This document shows positions 1 through 11,607 of a stretch of DNA of 64,000 bases, piece after piece. Source of the stretch: Moniliophthora roreri (taxonomy: Eukaryota > Basidiomycota > Agaricomycetes > Agaricales > Marasmiaceae). Location of the stretch: assembly GCA_001466705.2 (NCBI GenBank), contig LATX02000100.1:558001-622000 (forward strand), read 5' to 3'. The position numbers and the translations under genes were made by a program. How positions within the stretch are numbered: position 1 is the stretch's first letter; each line of letters begins with the position of its first letter. The notes under the pieces were generated by a model, which had not been told where the DNA came from, made no database searches, and worked only from the letters and a program-made list of their open reading frames with translations.

Positions 1-3000
1 AGAGCAAGAGCAAGACAGTAACAGTGGCCAAAATAGAGTAGCAGATTACTAGAAGTCCTTGTTGGCACTAGTAAGTGAGATATAAACACATTTAACAACA
101 GTCAAAGGTAGAAACTAGAGGGACGCTGCCAAGTAGAATGACAGCAGTTGTACAAGTAGACATGAGGCAGGGAAGAGATATATGAGACATCTAGTTCTGA
201 TGAAATTTAAATAAATGCACTGATGATGTGCTTAACTTTGGCCTAGACACAAAATCATGCACTTTTTGTGTCAAATACTTGAAAAAGAGCCTAGAGTACA
301 TGCGATTTACACATAACTTAATAACCAGAGAGCTCTAACACAGTGTCTAATAATTGACACTATAACACAATTTAGATGAGGTTAGTAGACTGTACTAGCC
401 CTCTACATTACAGTAAAGCATCACTGTGAGGGTTCTTGGTCAATAAAGTAGGCCAGAAACCACTAATTGTGAATACAAAAGAAACAGATATCAGCAGAAT
501 CCACAGTCTAAGTGCACTAGATTGTTCATTTTGTGATCACATTGCATAATAATGCATCAATAGACTTAATGTTTATAATTACTATCAAAACTATAGTATA
601 TGGTTGGAATCTATTCCTACATGGAGCTTTGAAAGCACTCTTAGGCAGATATAATGGGCCACCCAGGTGTCTGCAGAATGATGGATAGATATCAAGTATG
701 CAGGAAATCAATAATAATCTAGAATGCTGTACATAGAATGGAATGAGATTGAATATGATGGTTGTCTAGACCATAATATCCACCAATCTGATGGTAGAGG
801 TTGGCTATATGGAAGTAAACCAATGGGAGAGGAGGCATATCTACTAAAGATGCTCAAAAACCTATACCTCTACTATGAAAACACAAGGCCTGTGGTGCCA
901 AAATATACCTTAAAAAAGGTAAATAAGTTCTTGATTCTCAGTTGTGAGTTGGTTTGGCATGGTTTACTGTTACTGCAATGTTAAGAGTAATTCTCAGCAT
1001 CTCACTCAGTAGTTTAGAGATGAATGCCTTTAAAACAAACTTCTTAGATGGAGATATGTGTTTGTACTTATAAATATTTTCTTAGGCTTATGGTTTTATT
1101 AATTACTTCAAAAGCAAAACTGGTAGCTAAAGGTTCAACCAGAAATTGCCCAAAGACCAAAACTTCTTCTAAGTGAGAACAAAGATACCTCTTGTACCTG
1201 AATATAACCCTCTTAGCTATACTCTACAATGATTCTCAAGAGGACAAATCTTCTAGACACTGCTAGCCTGAAACCCTCTCTTATTCGTATTAAAACACCA
1301 GACTATACTGATACATGTCAGCTACCCTCTTGGTAAACTGATACAATGTTTGTCTTATCAGAAAACATGCCTCTTGCATTAAAAACTAAGCTCTTTCTAG
1401 CTTTTATTTAGATCTCTGGTTTGAGTTACAATTTCAGGTCTCAACTAGCCTGTGCCTCTTGCACAACTGAATAAGCTAGGGCCTGAAGTAATCAAAAAAT
1501 ACTGATTGCTAGTAGCTCTTCTACCTGGACAACAACCTTATACACTCTGGTAATTGGTGGGCAGAATCTCTCCTGCTTTCCACCTACAAAACATGTTCTC
1601 TTATACACTCTACAATATAAACAATCTAATATCTGTCACACATAAAAATAAAACTGAGTTGGGTGCTAAATATTATATAAACCAAGCTGTGTTTGGTAAT
1701 TTCTCTGTCACAGTGTCTGATTGTAGTCAGGCTTCATAGCTATAAACTCTTTTATTCTTTTTCTGGTATGATTTCACAGTCTCCTAATGCTAATCATTTG
1801 CAATTTTCTCTCAGCTCTCCTTCTGACTCTGTTTGAAAATATTATACTTCCATGCCACTCCACATGGTTTCTTTCTTCTCTATTTACTGTCATCTGCTCT
1901 GTAGACGTGTAATATGCTTCCATTTTCTTGTCTAATGTGTATGTGTAAGCTCAGCCATGCTATTTTTTTGTCATACAGCTTTGTCTTCTGCTTTTCTGTA
2001 ATACAGGCACCTTTCTGGTAATTGATCATCTATTTCATTCATCTAATTTGATATCAGTATCTCAAGTATCCCCAGCTGATAATTTGTCATTCTCTGTTTC
2101 ATATCCATTTCTTGGTAATATTCTTGTTAATATATCATTGAAGGCTTTTATTCTTTCCTTCAAGTTGGATGTGGATTGAAAATGTTATTAAAAGTGAAAA
2201 TATCCCTTTAGTATGCTTTCAATAGAGATGTATAATGTGGTGTTAATCTCTACAGGTTGCAGAATGCTCCTCTGTGTTCAGATTCACTGTTTATTTTCAT
2301 ACTAGCAGTGGTCAGATACTCTTGTATGGCCTACTGTCAACTATTATTCTGCTGATATTTTGTATTCTTCTTTACTACTCACTTTGACTAGCTGCTCAGG
2401 GCTCACACTGGTCCTCAATTCCCTTATATACTTTATTTTCAACTATAAAAGTGCAAAATATTCTCCATTGGCATGTGAAATAAAAGGTAAAAGTTATGCA
2501 TATCACCATGTATGAAGCCAGTCCAGAACCAGTGGCTATGCAGAAGTAGCTATGTGGAAGGATCATTTGACCCAGCAACACTCCACACAGGGTCCAAAAC
2601 ATAATAAATCAGCCTTTTGGTCATTAAATATACCCAACATAGTTAATTGCTATATGGAATCAGACTTTTAGGCATAAACACATACAAATTATACCTTAAA
2701 CTAGATTACACTTATTTATCTTTCATTTTTGTTATTTCAAATTATCATTCTGTATATAAAGAGCTGTACTTGTAAATGCAGGCTCAAGCACTGACTGGTA
2801 CTTGCACTCTATAGCCTCACACAGTGTCAATATAGACCTCTATGCAGCTGCTTAGACCTAGTCTCTATGCACTTGCCAGTCTGTCACTTCTAGTTGAACT
2901 AAAATTTATATATATATCTTGCCTCACTGTGTATATTCTTTTATACTCAACTAATAAACCACTTATTATAAAATATACTTTGTTACCCTTGAGTACAACA

Positions 3001-3867
3001 CTTGAGTCATCATTTATTAGAGTCTCTAGACTCTATAACTCCATACTCAACTTGAGCTAAAACAGTTGAAATTTAAAGGGTTCTGTCTCCTTTTCACTCT
3101 GAATTGCATTTAAGATAGACTTAGTGTCTTAGTAGACTGTTATCTTGCTTTATCACTCTTAGAACTCTATTGTGGGTTTTTAGTGTGTTGTGTATATGTG
3201 TGTGTGGGTTTAGTAGCCGTCATTAGTTGCTGAGTCCCACTACAGTGTATTTTTAGAGTGAAAATAGCATTTAGCAGCTCTTCATAAAAAATAGAGTTTC
3301 TGCCTCTTCACTTTATGTTATGGCATGCAAGCAGGCCACACCTTCCAACACACCCTTTGCTCCTCAAAATAGCAAACTTGTCTAGCCTGATAAATAATAT
3401 GTTGAGGAGGAATTAATCAAGAGAGCAACATCATTATGCAGGAAAGAGTGGGGCTAGATCAACTATAGCAGATAAACATCAGAGAAAGTGTAGAAGTGGA
3501 AGTCCTTGGTTGTGCATTTATTAACAACATTCCTGCTATCTATAGTAGTGGGTCTAGATAGCAAAAGTTATGTGCTTAACCAGCATTTGTAAGAAAATCT
3601 CATGATTTGTCAGCTTTGCTCCAGTCTAGATGTATCCACTTTGGGCACTAGAGTGCAAGCACCTACTGCTCATTTAAAACTTGAAGCATCTATCATGCAA
3701 TGAAATGGTATATCTGATTCACATATATTTTTAAGAGTTGTTGAGCTAGTAGTAACAAAAATATGACTAAGATTCAAATAAAAGTACACCTATCTGAGCA
3801 CATAAAGGTAGTAGGCACTGCTGGAATAGCCCTTACCCTTCTGATTATTAAAGTAAACAACAGTATG

Positions 3868-4017
3868 TGGGAATTCCAAATCAAATGCTTAGTAAACCAA
3901 GCAGAGGAAAGCAGGGCAAGAGTACATGGGAATTCCAGATGGTATGCTTAGTAAACTAAGCAAATGAAAGTAGAGCAAGACTATATGGGAACTTGGCCAA
4001 AATGCTTGGTAAACTGA
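3868..4017. repeat. degenerate 59-bp tandem repeat, about 2.5 units
   Basis: Three successive units begin TGGGAAttcc at 3868, 3927 and 3986, giving a 59-bp period. Each carries ATGCTTaGTAAAC in the middle and GAAAgcaGgGCAAGA near the end; the third unit is cut short after about 32 bases. Units differ by scattered substitutions. It sits inside the decayed mobile-element block and may be a subterminal repeat of an element or a simple minisatellite. Confidence 0.7.
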
Positions 4018-6012
4018 AAAATTTTGGACCAAGACTGGCTATTAAAGATAGTGGTAATATGGCAAGCCTAGAAAAGACCCAATTTTATTCAATTTACCTT
4101 ACTTTTGAATCAGAACACTTTAATATGACACAAGATAATGGGTAATAAGGACTAGAGTGAGCCCAGTCTGCTAGTTATTGCCTTAGAGAAGCTATAGTGC
4201 ATTGAAAAGTATGAAGAGCTATATGATATGCTATATGGAGGTGTCTAAGCTGTACTTTCTGACTTACCTATGTATCAGATCCAAAGCAGATCACTCTCAA
4301 AACCTGTAGAGAACCTGACTATAACCATATGAATGTATTGGCTAGTTAATCAAGCTCTCAAAAGTGCTATTAATAGGAATTTTGTTTTTATTCTAACTTT
4401 CTATGACATCTGCAAAGTGCAACATGCAGTCAAACAGTACAGAGGTACTTAAGAGAGACATCAAAACAGAAAGATGACTTAAAACAGAAATAATCAAAAT
4501 ATAATTATCCTTCAAAGTCAATATGTGGATCAAAGTCAAAGCAGACAATCTCTTAATAAAGAACTCAAAGGCAGTGAAGCCATATGAAACAACATAACTA
4601 AGTACAAAGTAACCTTGCAAGGAAGAAAACCACTTTCAGAGGCCTACCACTGCTTACAGACTGATACCAAGAGACTGACAATAACTATCTAAGAGATTGG
4701 AAGTCCTAATTTAGACCTAGAATGCATAGTCAAAGGAGATAGGAACAGTAACAGCATCTTCCAACCTCAGAAACTTTGGCATCTAGGCCTCTGCTGACAT
4801 GCAGATGCTAGAAAGGGAAATCCTGTAGGAAGATGGAACAGATACACCCATCTGCTCATAGATACCCAACTTAGAAAAGAGAAAATACCAATTATAGAGT
4901 CCAGACCACCTGGAGAAGTAGATATCTGTGCAGATATAGTCAGATACTCTAGTGGCCAGACTCCATAACACCCACATATTCTCTCTTTTAGCATCTCTGT
5001 CACTTGTTTATTATTTCCTGAATTATCAGACATTATTTATAATTTTCTGTAGACATATTCAGTGGACTGTATATAAGGACAGCTAGATATTCATATATAC
5101 TCAAGTAACTCTGCCCCCTCTGATTGTGAATACATGAAGAGTTTGTTTGGTGTATAACTTTGTGTGCCATTCCAGTTTTGCTTTCTCACTTCAGGCTCTG
5201 GAGATTGGTCCTGAGTGACTCCAGAGAGATAGAAATCTGATAACAAACTTGCATTATAAGAGACAAAGAGTAACATCTTTAGTGCATTTGACACTTTTCT
5301 AAGAGACACTTTACACCAAGAAGGAGCCTTGGGCACTTGGAGTGTGGCCTGTGTGTGTATCAGGTTGTGACACACTTAGAGTCTTAGCAAGAGGTGTGCC
5401 TGCACTGAACTCTTTGTAGAAATTGGTCTAGGACCTTTTCTAGTACACTGTGTGCTGTAGTTGTCTTAAAGAAGTCTTGAACTCTGTAGGGTCAGACTAT
5501 ATTGGCTATCAAGTCTTTGTATGGGACTATAGCTCTTGTGTTTGTGCTTTGTGCACCATGTTCTTGTGTGTGTGCTTGTGTATTTGAATATAAAACCTTA
5601 TAAAAACCCATCTATACTCCTTTGGAGGTGAACACTTTGAAGTAGAACACTTCAATAAGAGAGAATCAACCTAGCTAAGAGTTTTGTTGGCATTCTAAGT
5701 GCAGCAACTCTAATCATGTCGATCCACACTTGCACAACAACCTGAGTTAGACTTTTGGAGGTTATCTTTTAGGTAGTTTTCCACTAGTCTTAACTTAGAT
5801 AAATTAGTGAGTGAACATTGCAGTGTAGGGAAGGAAGGTTTGAGCTGTTCTGACAATGCATGACAGTTGGCCAAGTGGAGTTTGAACTCAACACAGGATC
5901 ATAGCAGAATGTGTCATGACTTTGTTGATTGCACTCAACACATCTCTACCCTCTGTTCTGTGCAGCTCCTTCCTGGGTGGTTTCAAGGTCCTTGACACAA
6001 TATGCTGGCANG

Positions 6013-6260
6013 CCATCAGAGTTGGACCCTAAGAGGGCACAGGCATTCAATAAGCCAGTCATTTACTATCATTTTAATCTTCTCAAAGACACTGTTGCAG
6101 ACATTCCAATTGAGAATCATTACAACATGAATAAGAAGGGTTGTCAGCAAGGGAGAGGATGCAAGCTCCAATCTCAGAAGTACCTTGTGCCTCATACCAA
6201 GCACACAAAGTACAAGACATGCAGTGCAAACTTGGAGCTTGTCACAATCATTGAGTGGTT
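6013..6260 (+). pseudogene. pogo/Tc1-type DDE transposase relic
   Basis: A continuous frame of about 80 codons matches the middle of fungal DDE superfamily endonucleases (pogo/Fot1-like transposons). It has the LDPKRA block before the catalytic core, an ENHYNMNKKG segment where the family has YNMDEKG, then a glycine/lysine linker and NLELVTIIE, where families read ELVTVIE. The first catalytic aspartate is replaced by asparagine (codon AAT at 6131-6133) and the next glutamate by lysine, both G-to-A changes. The match stops at VTIIE and the rest is missing. An ambiguous base lies just before it. The D-to-N change and truncation make this an inactive fossil. Family placement is by motif only. 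Confidence 0.65.
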
Positions 6261-6269
6261 TCTCTTTAT

Positions 6270-6398
6270 AGCATAAAATAAGCATAAATCAGATAAGTAC
6301 TACATGAGTTTTATGCTTTATCATAGATGCTGTACAATATAGCATAAAATCAAGGTAATGTTTAGCATAATGTCAGCATAATACATATGTATTATGCT
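6270..6398. repeat. AGCATAA repeats ending in a 24-bp perfect palindrome
   Basis: The motif AGCATAA recurs at least five times between 6270 and 6380. The last copy forms half of a perfect palindrome at 6375-6398, centred on ACATATGT with arms AGCATAAT and ATTATGCT. It follows directly after the broken transposase frame and lies about 260 bp before the composition boundary, so it may be the subterminal or terminal region of the element. Near-copies of ATAATTCACATG follow at about 6450 and 6505. Confidence 0.55.
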
Positions 6399-6660
6399 AG
6401 TAAAATCATGAGAAATTTATCAACATAAATTCAAAAGTAATTTACTATAATTCACATGCATTATTATAGGACTTGTTAAAGAAAATCTAACATAAAGATT
6501 AACATAATTCACATGTCTTACACTTTATTACACCCAGTGATACCCTTCATCAGCATGCTTGCACAACTCTTCATTGTCAGTATTTTATTCTAAATCCTGG
6601 TGTACATGATCTTAAGATATCTTACTAGCTACTCCATAAAGCCAAAGGGAATTTTTTCTG

Positions 6661-8147
6661 ACAGGAACCTATTCTCCGAAGCAGGTTTCCAAAATTTTTG
6701 AAACACCCGCCACCCCATAGTACTGAACAAGGAAGGCAGGGTATAGTGGTTGATAATCGCTTTGGATCTGTCTCAACAAATTCAGCGAATCATTTTCGCC
6801 GCCGTCAGGACGATTACTAGGATGCCCCAAAACTCTCGTGTTTGGGTGGAGAATTTTATCGGCCGAAAAGCTCCTGCTAGTATTGAATTATACCATAACC
6901 TATTATCCACTGCCCTGTGGCGACTACCGGAATGGGCCAATACTGCTCTTCTGCATTGGTATATTTTATATCTTGCGTTCACAAGAACCTGACGACATTT
7001 AGTCATCTTCAGCATGAGACCTGAGGCCTGAGGCCTGAGGAGCCGAATGGTGTCACTGCATTCCCTCGGGCATCCACCATGAGTTTCAAATCTTATCGTG
7101 AAGTTGACTTCTATCAGTCTTCACATCGACTACTGGTTGATTCACACGCATGGTAGCATTGTCAGACGCTACCATGATGAGATCTCTCGGTGAGCCTTAC
7201 CATTGAAGGCCGGTGACCGTGGTGCGTACCGACCAGAAGTGTGGAAAGGTCCATGTCAAGGCTTCAAGTGATACCCTCCTTTACATGGTATTGATTAACT
7301 CTGTTCCCCCTCTGGTACGACTTGGCCCTGCTTCTCGGGATTCGATAGTATGTTACGTAGACTGCCAGGGACACTCACGTTTTGTCAGACTTCCCGTAGT
7401 CCACATAGCCTTGGCTCTAAGTCCTCCCTGGGGCGTTGTGTTCATTCAATAGTCGGACAATAGTTCGCAGGCATATGGGACCTATTCAGCATGTCGTCAG
7501 CAACGTACACCATAGATGGGAATTCCACAACTGGTGGCAATGACAAGTGTTTTGGTCCTTGGAGATCCTTCTGATATATATATGGACCTTAATTCGACCC
7601 TATACGCGGCGTCGTCGCCTGTATTAAGTCTGGACGTCGTCGCCTAGGCTCTCTGGCAACGGAAAATGAGAAACCAGACTCGTTGGCGAGGCTGTTGCTC
7701 AGCCCAAGGAAAGAAGATCAACACATCCGGTGGACTATATTGAGAAACCGAGTCTTCAACACGCTTCTTTTGACACCCAGTGAGATTTTTCACTTGGAAT
7801 TGACGAATGTTAATTTTATACGCTATGTCAGCACGCAGCCAGGTACATACATACCACGACACAGTATGGGCCTACACGCGTTTATTATAGCCCTCTATTT
7901 CTGCCCACAGGCACGGCCACTCGGAGGCAGCACTTCCCATGGAGTGAACGGTCTAGACGAGTAGCGGAATATCTTGAAGGAGTACTGAGGAATAATAGCG
8001 GTGATGATAGAGTACATACAACTGTACAGCATTGATTATGATACAGTGTGAATGGATAAAGATGTTGAGGTAAGCCAATGCATCCTTCCGTCTAGTGTTA
8101 CGATGAAACGTGAGATAGATGATATACAAAGCAGGAAATAAACTCGG
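6661..8147. other. intergenic region of normal composition beside the repeat block
   Basis: CG dinucleotides return abruptly at about 6,677. No frame here shows a recognisable domain; the longest (6750-6992 and 7683-7964) look like chance frames. Visible structure: a triple CTGAGGC direct repeat at about 7022-7042, a short hairpin at 7149-7176, and a direct repeat of CGTCGTCGCCT at about 7608 and 7634. The last few hundred bases are presumably the 3' UTR of elongin A. Confidence 0.5.
7149..7176. repeat. short inverted repeat (9-bp stem, 10-nt loop)
   Basis: CATGGTAGC and its exact reverse complement GCTACCATG flank the ten bases ATTGTCAGAC. No neighbouring gene explains it. It could be a chance hairpin or a footprint of a small inverted-repeat element. 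Confidence 0.4.
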
Positions 8148-9411
8148 TTATCTCGTTCGCTGTGAATATGCTCGATGCTTTGGGACGAATAGCGTGGCCA
8201 TCGGATCTTTTTTCAATGCGGACGGAGATTTTAATGGCAATGAACCGGATTGAGTGGGAGCGGCTGGAGAGGAGAGCGTATGCTTGTTCTGGTAATCGTC
8301 TGCATGCGTCGTAGGGCATGTTCGAGAAACAGAAGTTGTCGAATGCGATAGGGCTGGGAGCTTGGATTTCTCGAGGATAGCAATGGGCTTCTTGGGAGTA
8401 GTAGTCGATGTCGATGTGGAAATTGGCGGGCGTTTGATCGTATTGACAGTCACGCGATTGGCATACCCTGCTGGTGCAGGAGGAAACAACGTAATTCTGT
8501 TCGGGGACGGGGAAGGTTTAGCAGAGCTATACTCCTTGCTCTTGGGCATGGGAGGTATTATGCGAGCATGATACATATTCTTCTGAATCTTGGAAGCCTC
8601 AGATCGCGTCTTCTGGAAGAGCGTCTTGGGCTGAACAGGTGCTCCCCCTGCAAAGTGTAAATGAGCGTGTGGTCAAGGACAAAGATGACAACATACAAGT
8701 TTTTGCACGTTTGGGTGGAGGTAAACGGTCCGTAAACTTCACTTCTCTTTCCTTCTTTCTGCCTTCAGCTTCGAGTCTTTGAGAGCGTATTCGCAATCCT
8801 ATCTCTTCCAATCGCTTTGCTTCCGCTTCCCGAAGTACCTGTTTGACGATAAATTTCCCCAATTCAGCGGTACCGATGAGGACCGTACATAGTAATGTTT
8901 ACGCCAGGACTTTGGAGATGATATGGTGTCCTCTGAGAAACGTTCCATCATTCCGGGATAAACGCGGTAGCACAGGTCTTTCCATAGCTCTAATGACTGT
9001 CCGTCAGGATTGACACGTTTTCGCAAGTCCAAAATGAGCATGCCTTGAGTGTCCTCTTGCAAATGCTAACAATGCGTCAAAAAAGGAAAAACAGGTTCAG
9101 ATGGTAAAGCACGCACTGGTGAGGCATGTTCTAACCGAAGCAAAGTATCCGCAGAACACCGTTCGAGTATTGGCTTGACTAGGTCGTACGATATGTCTCC
9201 GAGGCTGCTTATCGCTGGAAAGAATGATAGAAATGTTGTACACACGCGAAATTCACACCACATACAATCAACATGATTCGCCGCAACTAGTTTAGGAAGA
9301 TCGAGATGAGTTTTTGTCTTTGGGTGAAAAAGGAAATTTAAACTGACCTCTTTGGCAGTACTGGACGAGAGACAGTACTCCGCGGTTGAGATTATCTCCT
9401 TCAGAGTTCAT
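8148..9411 (-). CDS. ELOA: elongin A-like transcription elongation factor subunit (SIII p110 type)
   Basis: Predicted product is about 326 residues in five exons. Elongin A forms the elongin complex with elongins B and C, supports RNA polymerase II elongation, and can act as a cullin substrate adaptor. Seen: an N-terminal LVQYCQ segment, then ISSLGDISYDLVKPILERC (residues 23-41), the F-box-like/BC-box region that defines the family, then LRLEHASP and a conserved helical segment with LWKDLCYRVYP and SWRKHYY. A basic helix with RLEEIG...RSQRLEAEGRKKE follows, and a disordered Ser/Pro-rich tail ends near LFVPKHRAYSQ, a typical fungal elongin A end. One intron (about 50 nt near 8860) contains the branch motif CTGAAT and repairs an apparent frame change between HYY and VLREAEAKR. 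The start ATG at 9411 is preceded by an in-frame stop. Confidence 0.85.
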
Positions 9412-10273
9412 CAAGATGGTTCTAGAGTTCTAAAAATGCTGAAAAGGGCTGAGAGATGGTGGTATAATGGGAGCCTTGTGACAGGGCGCCAGTAGCATCG
9501 CATTTTGCTATGCCACGCCGTCGGCCTTTCGGCATTCCTCTCCTTCCACATCCATTCGGTCAACACCGGTCCTAATGGAACTTACTCAGGCGTTCAGGCG
9601 TACAAATTCCGTTTCAATTGACACTTGGGACAGCTAATATTGGTTCCTTGTTGGTTCCTTTGGACTGGGAGGATCTCACCGTTTAGCTGCAGTCGGGAGG
9701 CAAGGGTATGAATCCCTTGGCGTTTACGAGTATATAGTATCTCAACACTTTTGGCAGGTTTGGCAGACTGTAGCTCCTGCCATCAATGATGACTGAATAC
9801 TGGGCAGGCTCTTTACCACTATTGGATCTTAGACCCGTATTATTACCGAGAGTAGGAGTTTTTATCATACTGGGAGAACCGACACAACGTACTGGCTGCT
9901 GTGGCTGCCAGTGTTGGCGTATCCATTCTTTCGGCTCTCGCGATCATCGAAACTTTTGAAATAGGCGCCATGTTCCAATCAAACCCTCTCTCGGTCAAGT
10001 TCAGCAGCACTGAACCGTACGACGTGAAATTTACTCTATCCCTTACGGGCCTCCCACAGTGTCGACAGATATCCGCATCTTTCACTCGCTTGATACACTA
10101 CATGTCACCGGAAGATTCGACCATTACACATCCCGAGTTTCTGTTTTTGACTAACCTACGCGAAGTTGGTATATAATGAGGTGCGTAGTAGGTCCACTCT
10201 TTCATCCCTCGCCTCTAAGTTCATTCAACTCATCGTTGGGTTCCCTTCCTGTCAGCACATCACCGCTTTCATC
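9412..10273. other. divergent promoter region of elongin A and WOPR genes
   Basis: About 860 bp lie between two divergent genes. Frames of 61-91 codons exist on both strands (for example 9843-10085 minus and 9901-10176 plus), but none carries a motif I recognise and they overlap one another. The length would suit a large regulatory region for the WOPR gene, since genes of this class usually have long promoters; that part is inference. Confidence 0.45.
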
Positions 10274-11218
10274 ATGCAACAAGCTACTCATCCCCGCCTC
10301 CATCTCCGCGATGAACGTGACGCCCAGACTGTCTTTGAAGCAGTCAGATTGGGTGTTCTGCGGCCTGTAACACGTCGTTTGAATGAGTCCGAACGCTCGG
10401 CCTGCATTCGCTCCGGATCACTATTTGTCTGGGAGGAATGTGATGACGAACTAGGCTTGAAGAGGTGGACAGGTAAGCGCCACTGTATATTTACGACGTC
10501 GCATCTTGGTCACCTCAATTTCACTTTAGATGGACGCGTCTGGGGGCAATCTCGTATGCGAGAGGTTTGTTTAGGTCCATCTCGACGTGCCAGAGCCAAC
10601 TGATCAGTTGTCGCATTAGCCTTATCTCTTCTATGACGAAAAGCTTCCTTCGGATGGCAACCCCTCTGACAAAAGGTGAGGCTTAAACCTCGGCTCAATG
10701 TAGACTACCTGTCTTAGCGATCAAACCTTCCCAGGTCACCTACATTCCGATTTGTAGACGGTAGCCGGACTCAGCCGGCGTCATCTGCTTTGATCCACCA
10801 AAATCGAAGTGGTGGAAACCATACTGGCCTCATTAAGCAGGCCTACTCTGCCTGGGTCTTATTATCTCCCAACGCCAGGCCTAGAAAGTGGCACATCACC
10901 GCATACTTCACTTATGCCGACCTCCCGACCATCCCTACCATCGACCGTGACTCAGTGTTATCTAGAATCGTCGTTCCTCACGGGATATACCGGGGTGGTA
11001 AAAGCAGAAGTGGGGGCGGCGAAGAAATGACACCTGAGCCTGTGGATAGACGTTCACCACACTCTGGATCTCATTCATCCTACCATTCGGCAACATTACC
11101 GCCATTGCACTCGACTGTAGGTTCGTACATGGGCCCCAGTCGCTCTCACAACTCGCACGGTAGTCGACTACCCGAGGATCATAGGATGATTCAAATGCTT
11201 AACTCTAGACATATCTGA
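10274..11218 (+). CDS. WOPR-domain transcription regulator (Gti1/Pac2 family)
   Basis: Predicted product is about 256 residues in four exons. WOPR proteins (Wor1, Ryp1, Sge1, Gti1, Pac2) bind DNA and control morphological switching, sporulation or host-associated programmes. Seen: WOPRa spans residues 1-95, with LRDERDAQTVFEAVRLG, the conserved TRRLNESER and IRSGSLFVWEE, then RWTDGRVWGQSR split by an intron of about 50 nt, and PYLFYDEKLPS. WOPRb follows after a linker: GLIKQAYSAWVL, then RKWHITAYFTYADLPTIPTI. The Ser/His-rich C-terminal 70 residues look disordered. The start at MQQATHPRLH matches where family members begin; the frame is open further upstream, so a longer N-terminus is possible but would lie outside the domain. 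Confidence 0.9.
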
Positions 11219-11607
11219 ACTTTCTCAATGCTGTGTATCATTCTCGCTTACTTGTATGTTATTTTCATGTAGTATTATGTATTGCACTCGCACTGTAAAC
11301 TATCTACCGCTCCAGTTGACTAGGGACTTAGATGAGAGGTTTTCTTTGGAATGACATTGATAATCTCAAGGATCTTTTTTCTCCGGGCCTCGCATTTGTT
11401 TCCCTTCTCCGGCCACAACTCTGGATTACAGTACCAACACCTACAGGCGCCTACAGAGCCATCCGGCACTCACGGGCCGGATACCTCGGATGGGCACGTA
11501 ATCGATTGCCTTTTTTTCAAATTTTTTCAGAATGTGTTCCCCCACTACCGTGTCCCTGCCCCGTTTTCTACGCTCCTTCTCCTATATTCTGTTCTCAAAG
11601 CGGCGCG
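11219..11607. other. intergenic region and likely 5' leader of ADE4
   Basis: It holds the 3' UTR of the WOPR gene and the ADE4 promoter. A frame that runs through 11351-11660 into ADE4 is probably not translated: it reads low-complexity leader sequence, while the enzyme family starts at the catalytic cysteine. No other structure seen. Confidence 0.4.

Larger units (their letters stand above)
1..6660. mobile_element. AT-rich, CpG-depleted decayed transposon block
   Basis: This stretch has no intact gene. It is strongly AT-rich, full of TG/CA, and CG dinucleotides are conspicuously rare: reading through I noticed only a handful (near 303, 1286, 1906, 3218 and 5720). Open frames are short, with no family match except the DDE relic at 6013-6260. 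The pattern is known for methylated, deaminated repeats in mushrooms. A TATA-like TATATAAAG near 2753, followed by a pyrimidine/TA-rich stretch with AATAAA at about 2950, resembles part of a retrotransposon LTR, but I could not find the paired copy. One ambiguous base (n) lies at 6011. Family composition beyond the DDE piece is unknown. Confidence 0.75.

Noticed and set aside
1..6660. Mitochondrial or bacterial DNA insertion as explanation for the AT-rich block
   Set aside because: No mitochondrial or bacterial gene motifs were found, while a transposase relic and CG loss point to decayed nuclear repeats.
7606..7645. CGTCGTCGCCT direct repeat as a regulatory site pair
   Set aside because: Only two copies, 26 bp apart, in a region with no nearby start codon; too weak to call.
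9683..10176. Overlapping frames of 61-91 codons upstream of the WOPR gene
   Set aside because: They occur on both strands over the same bases and show no family motif.
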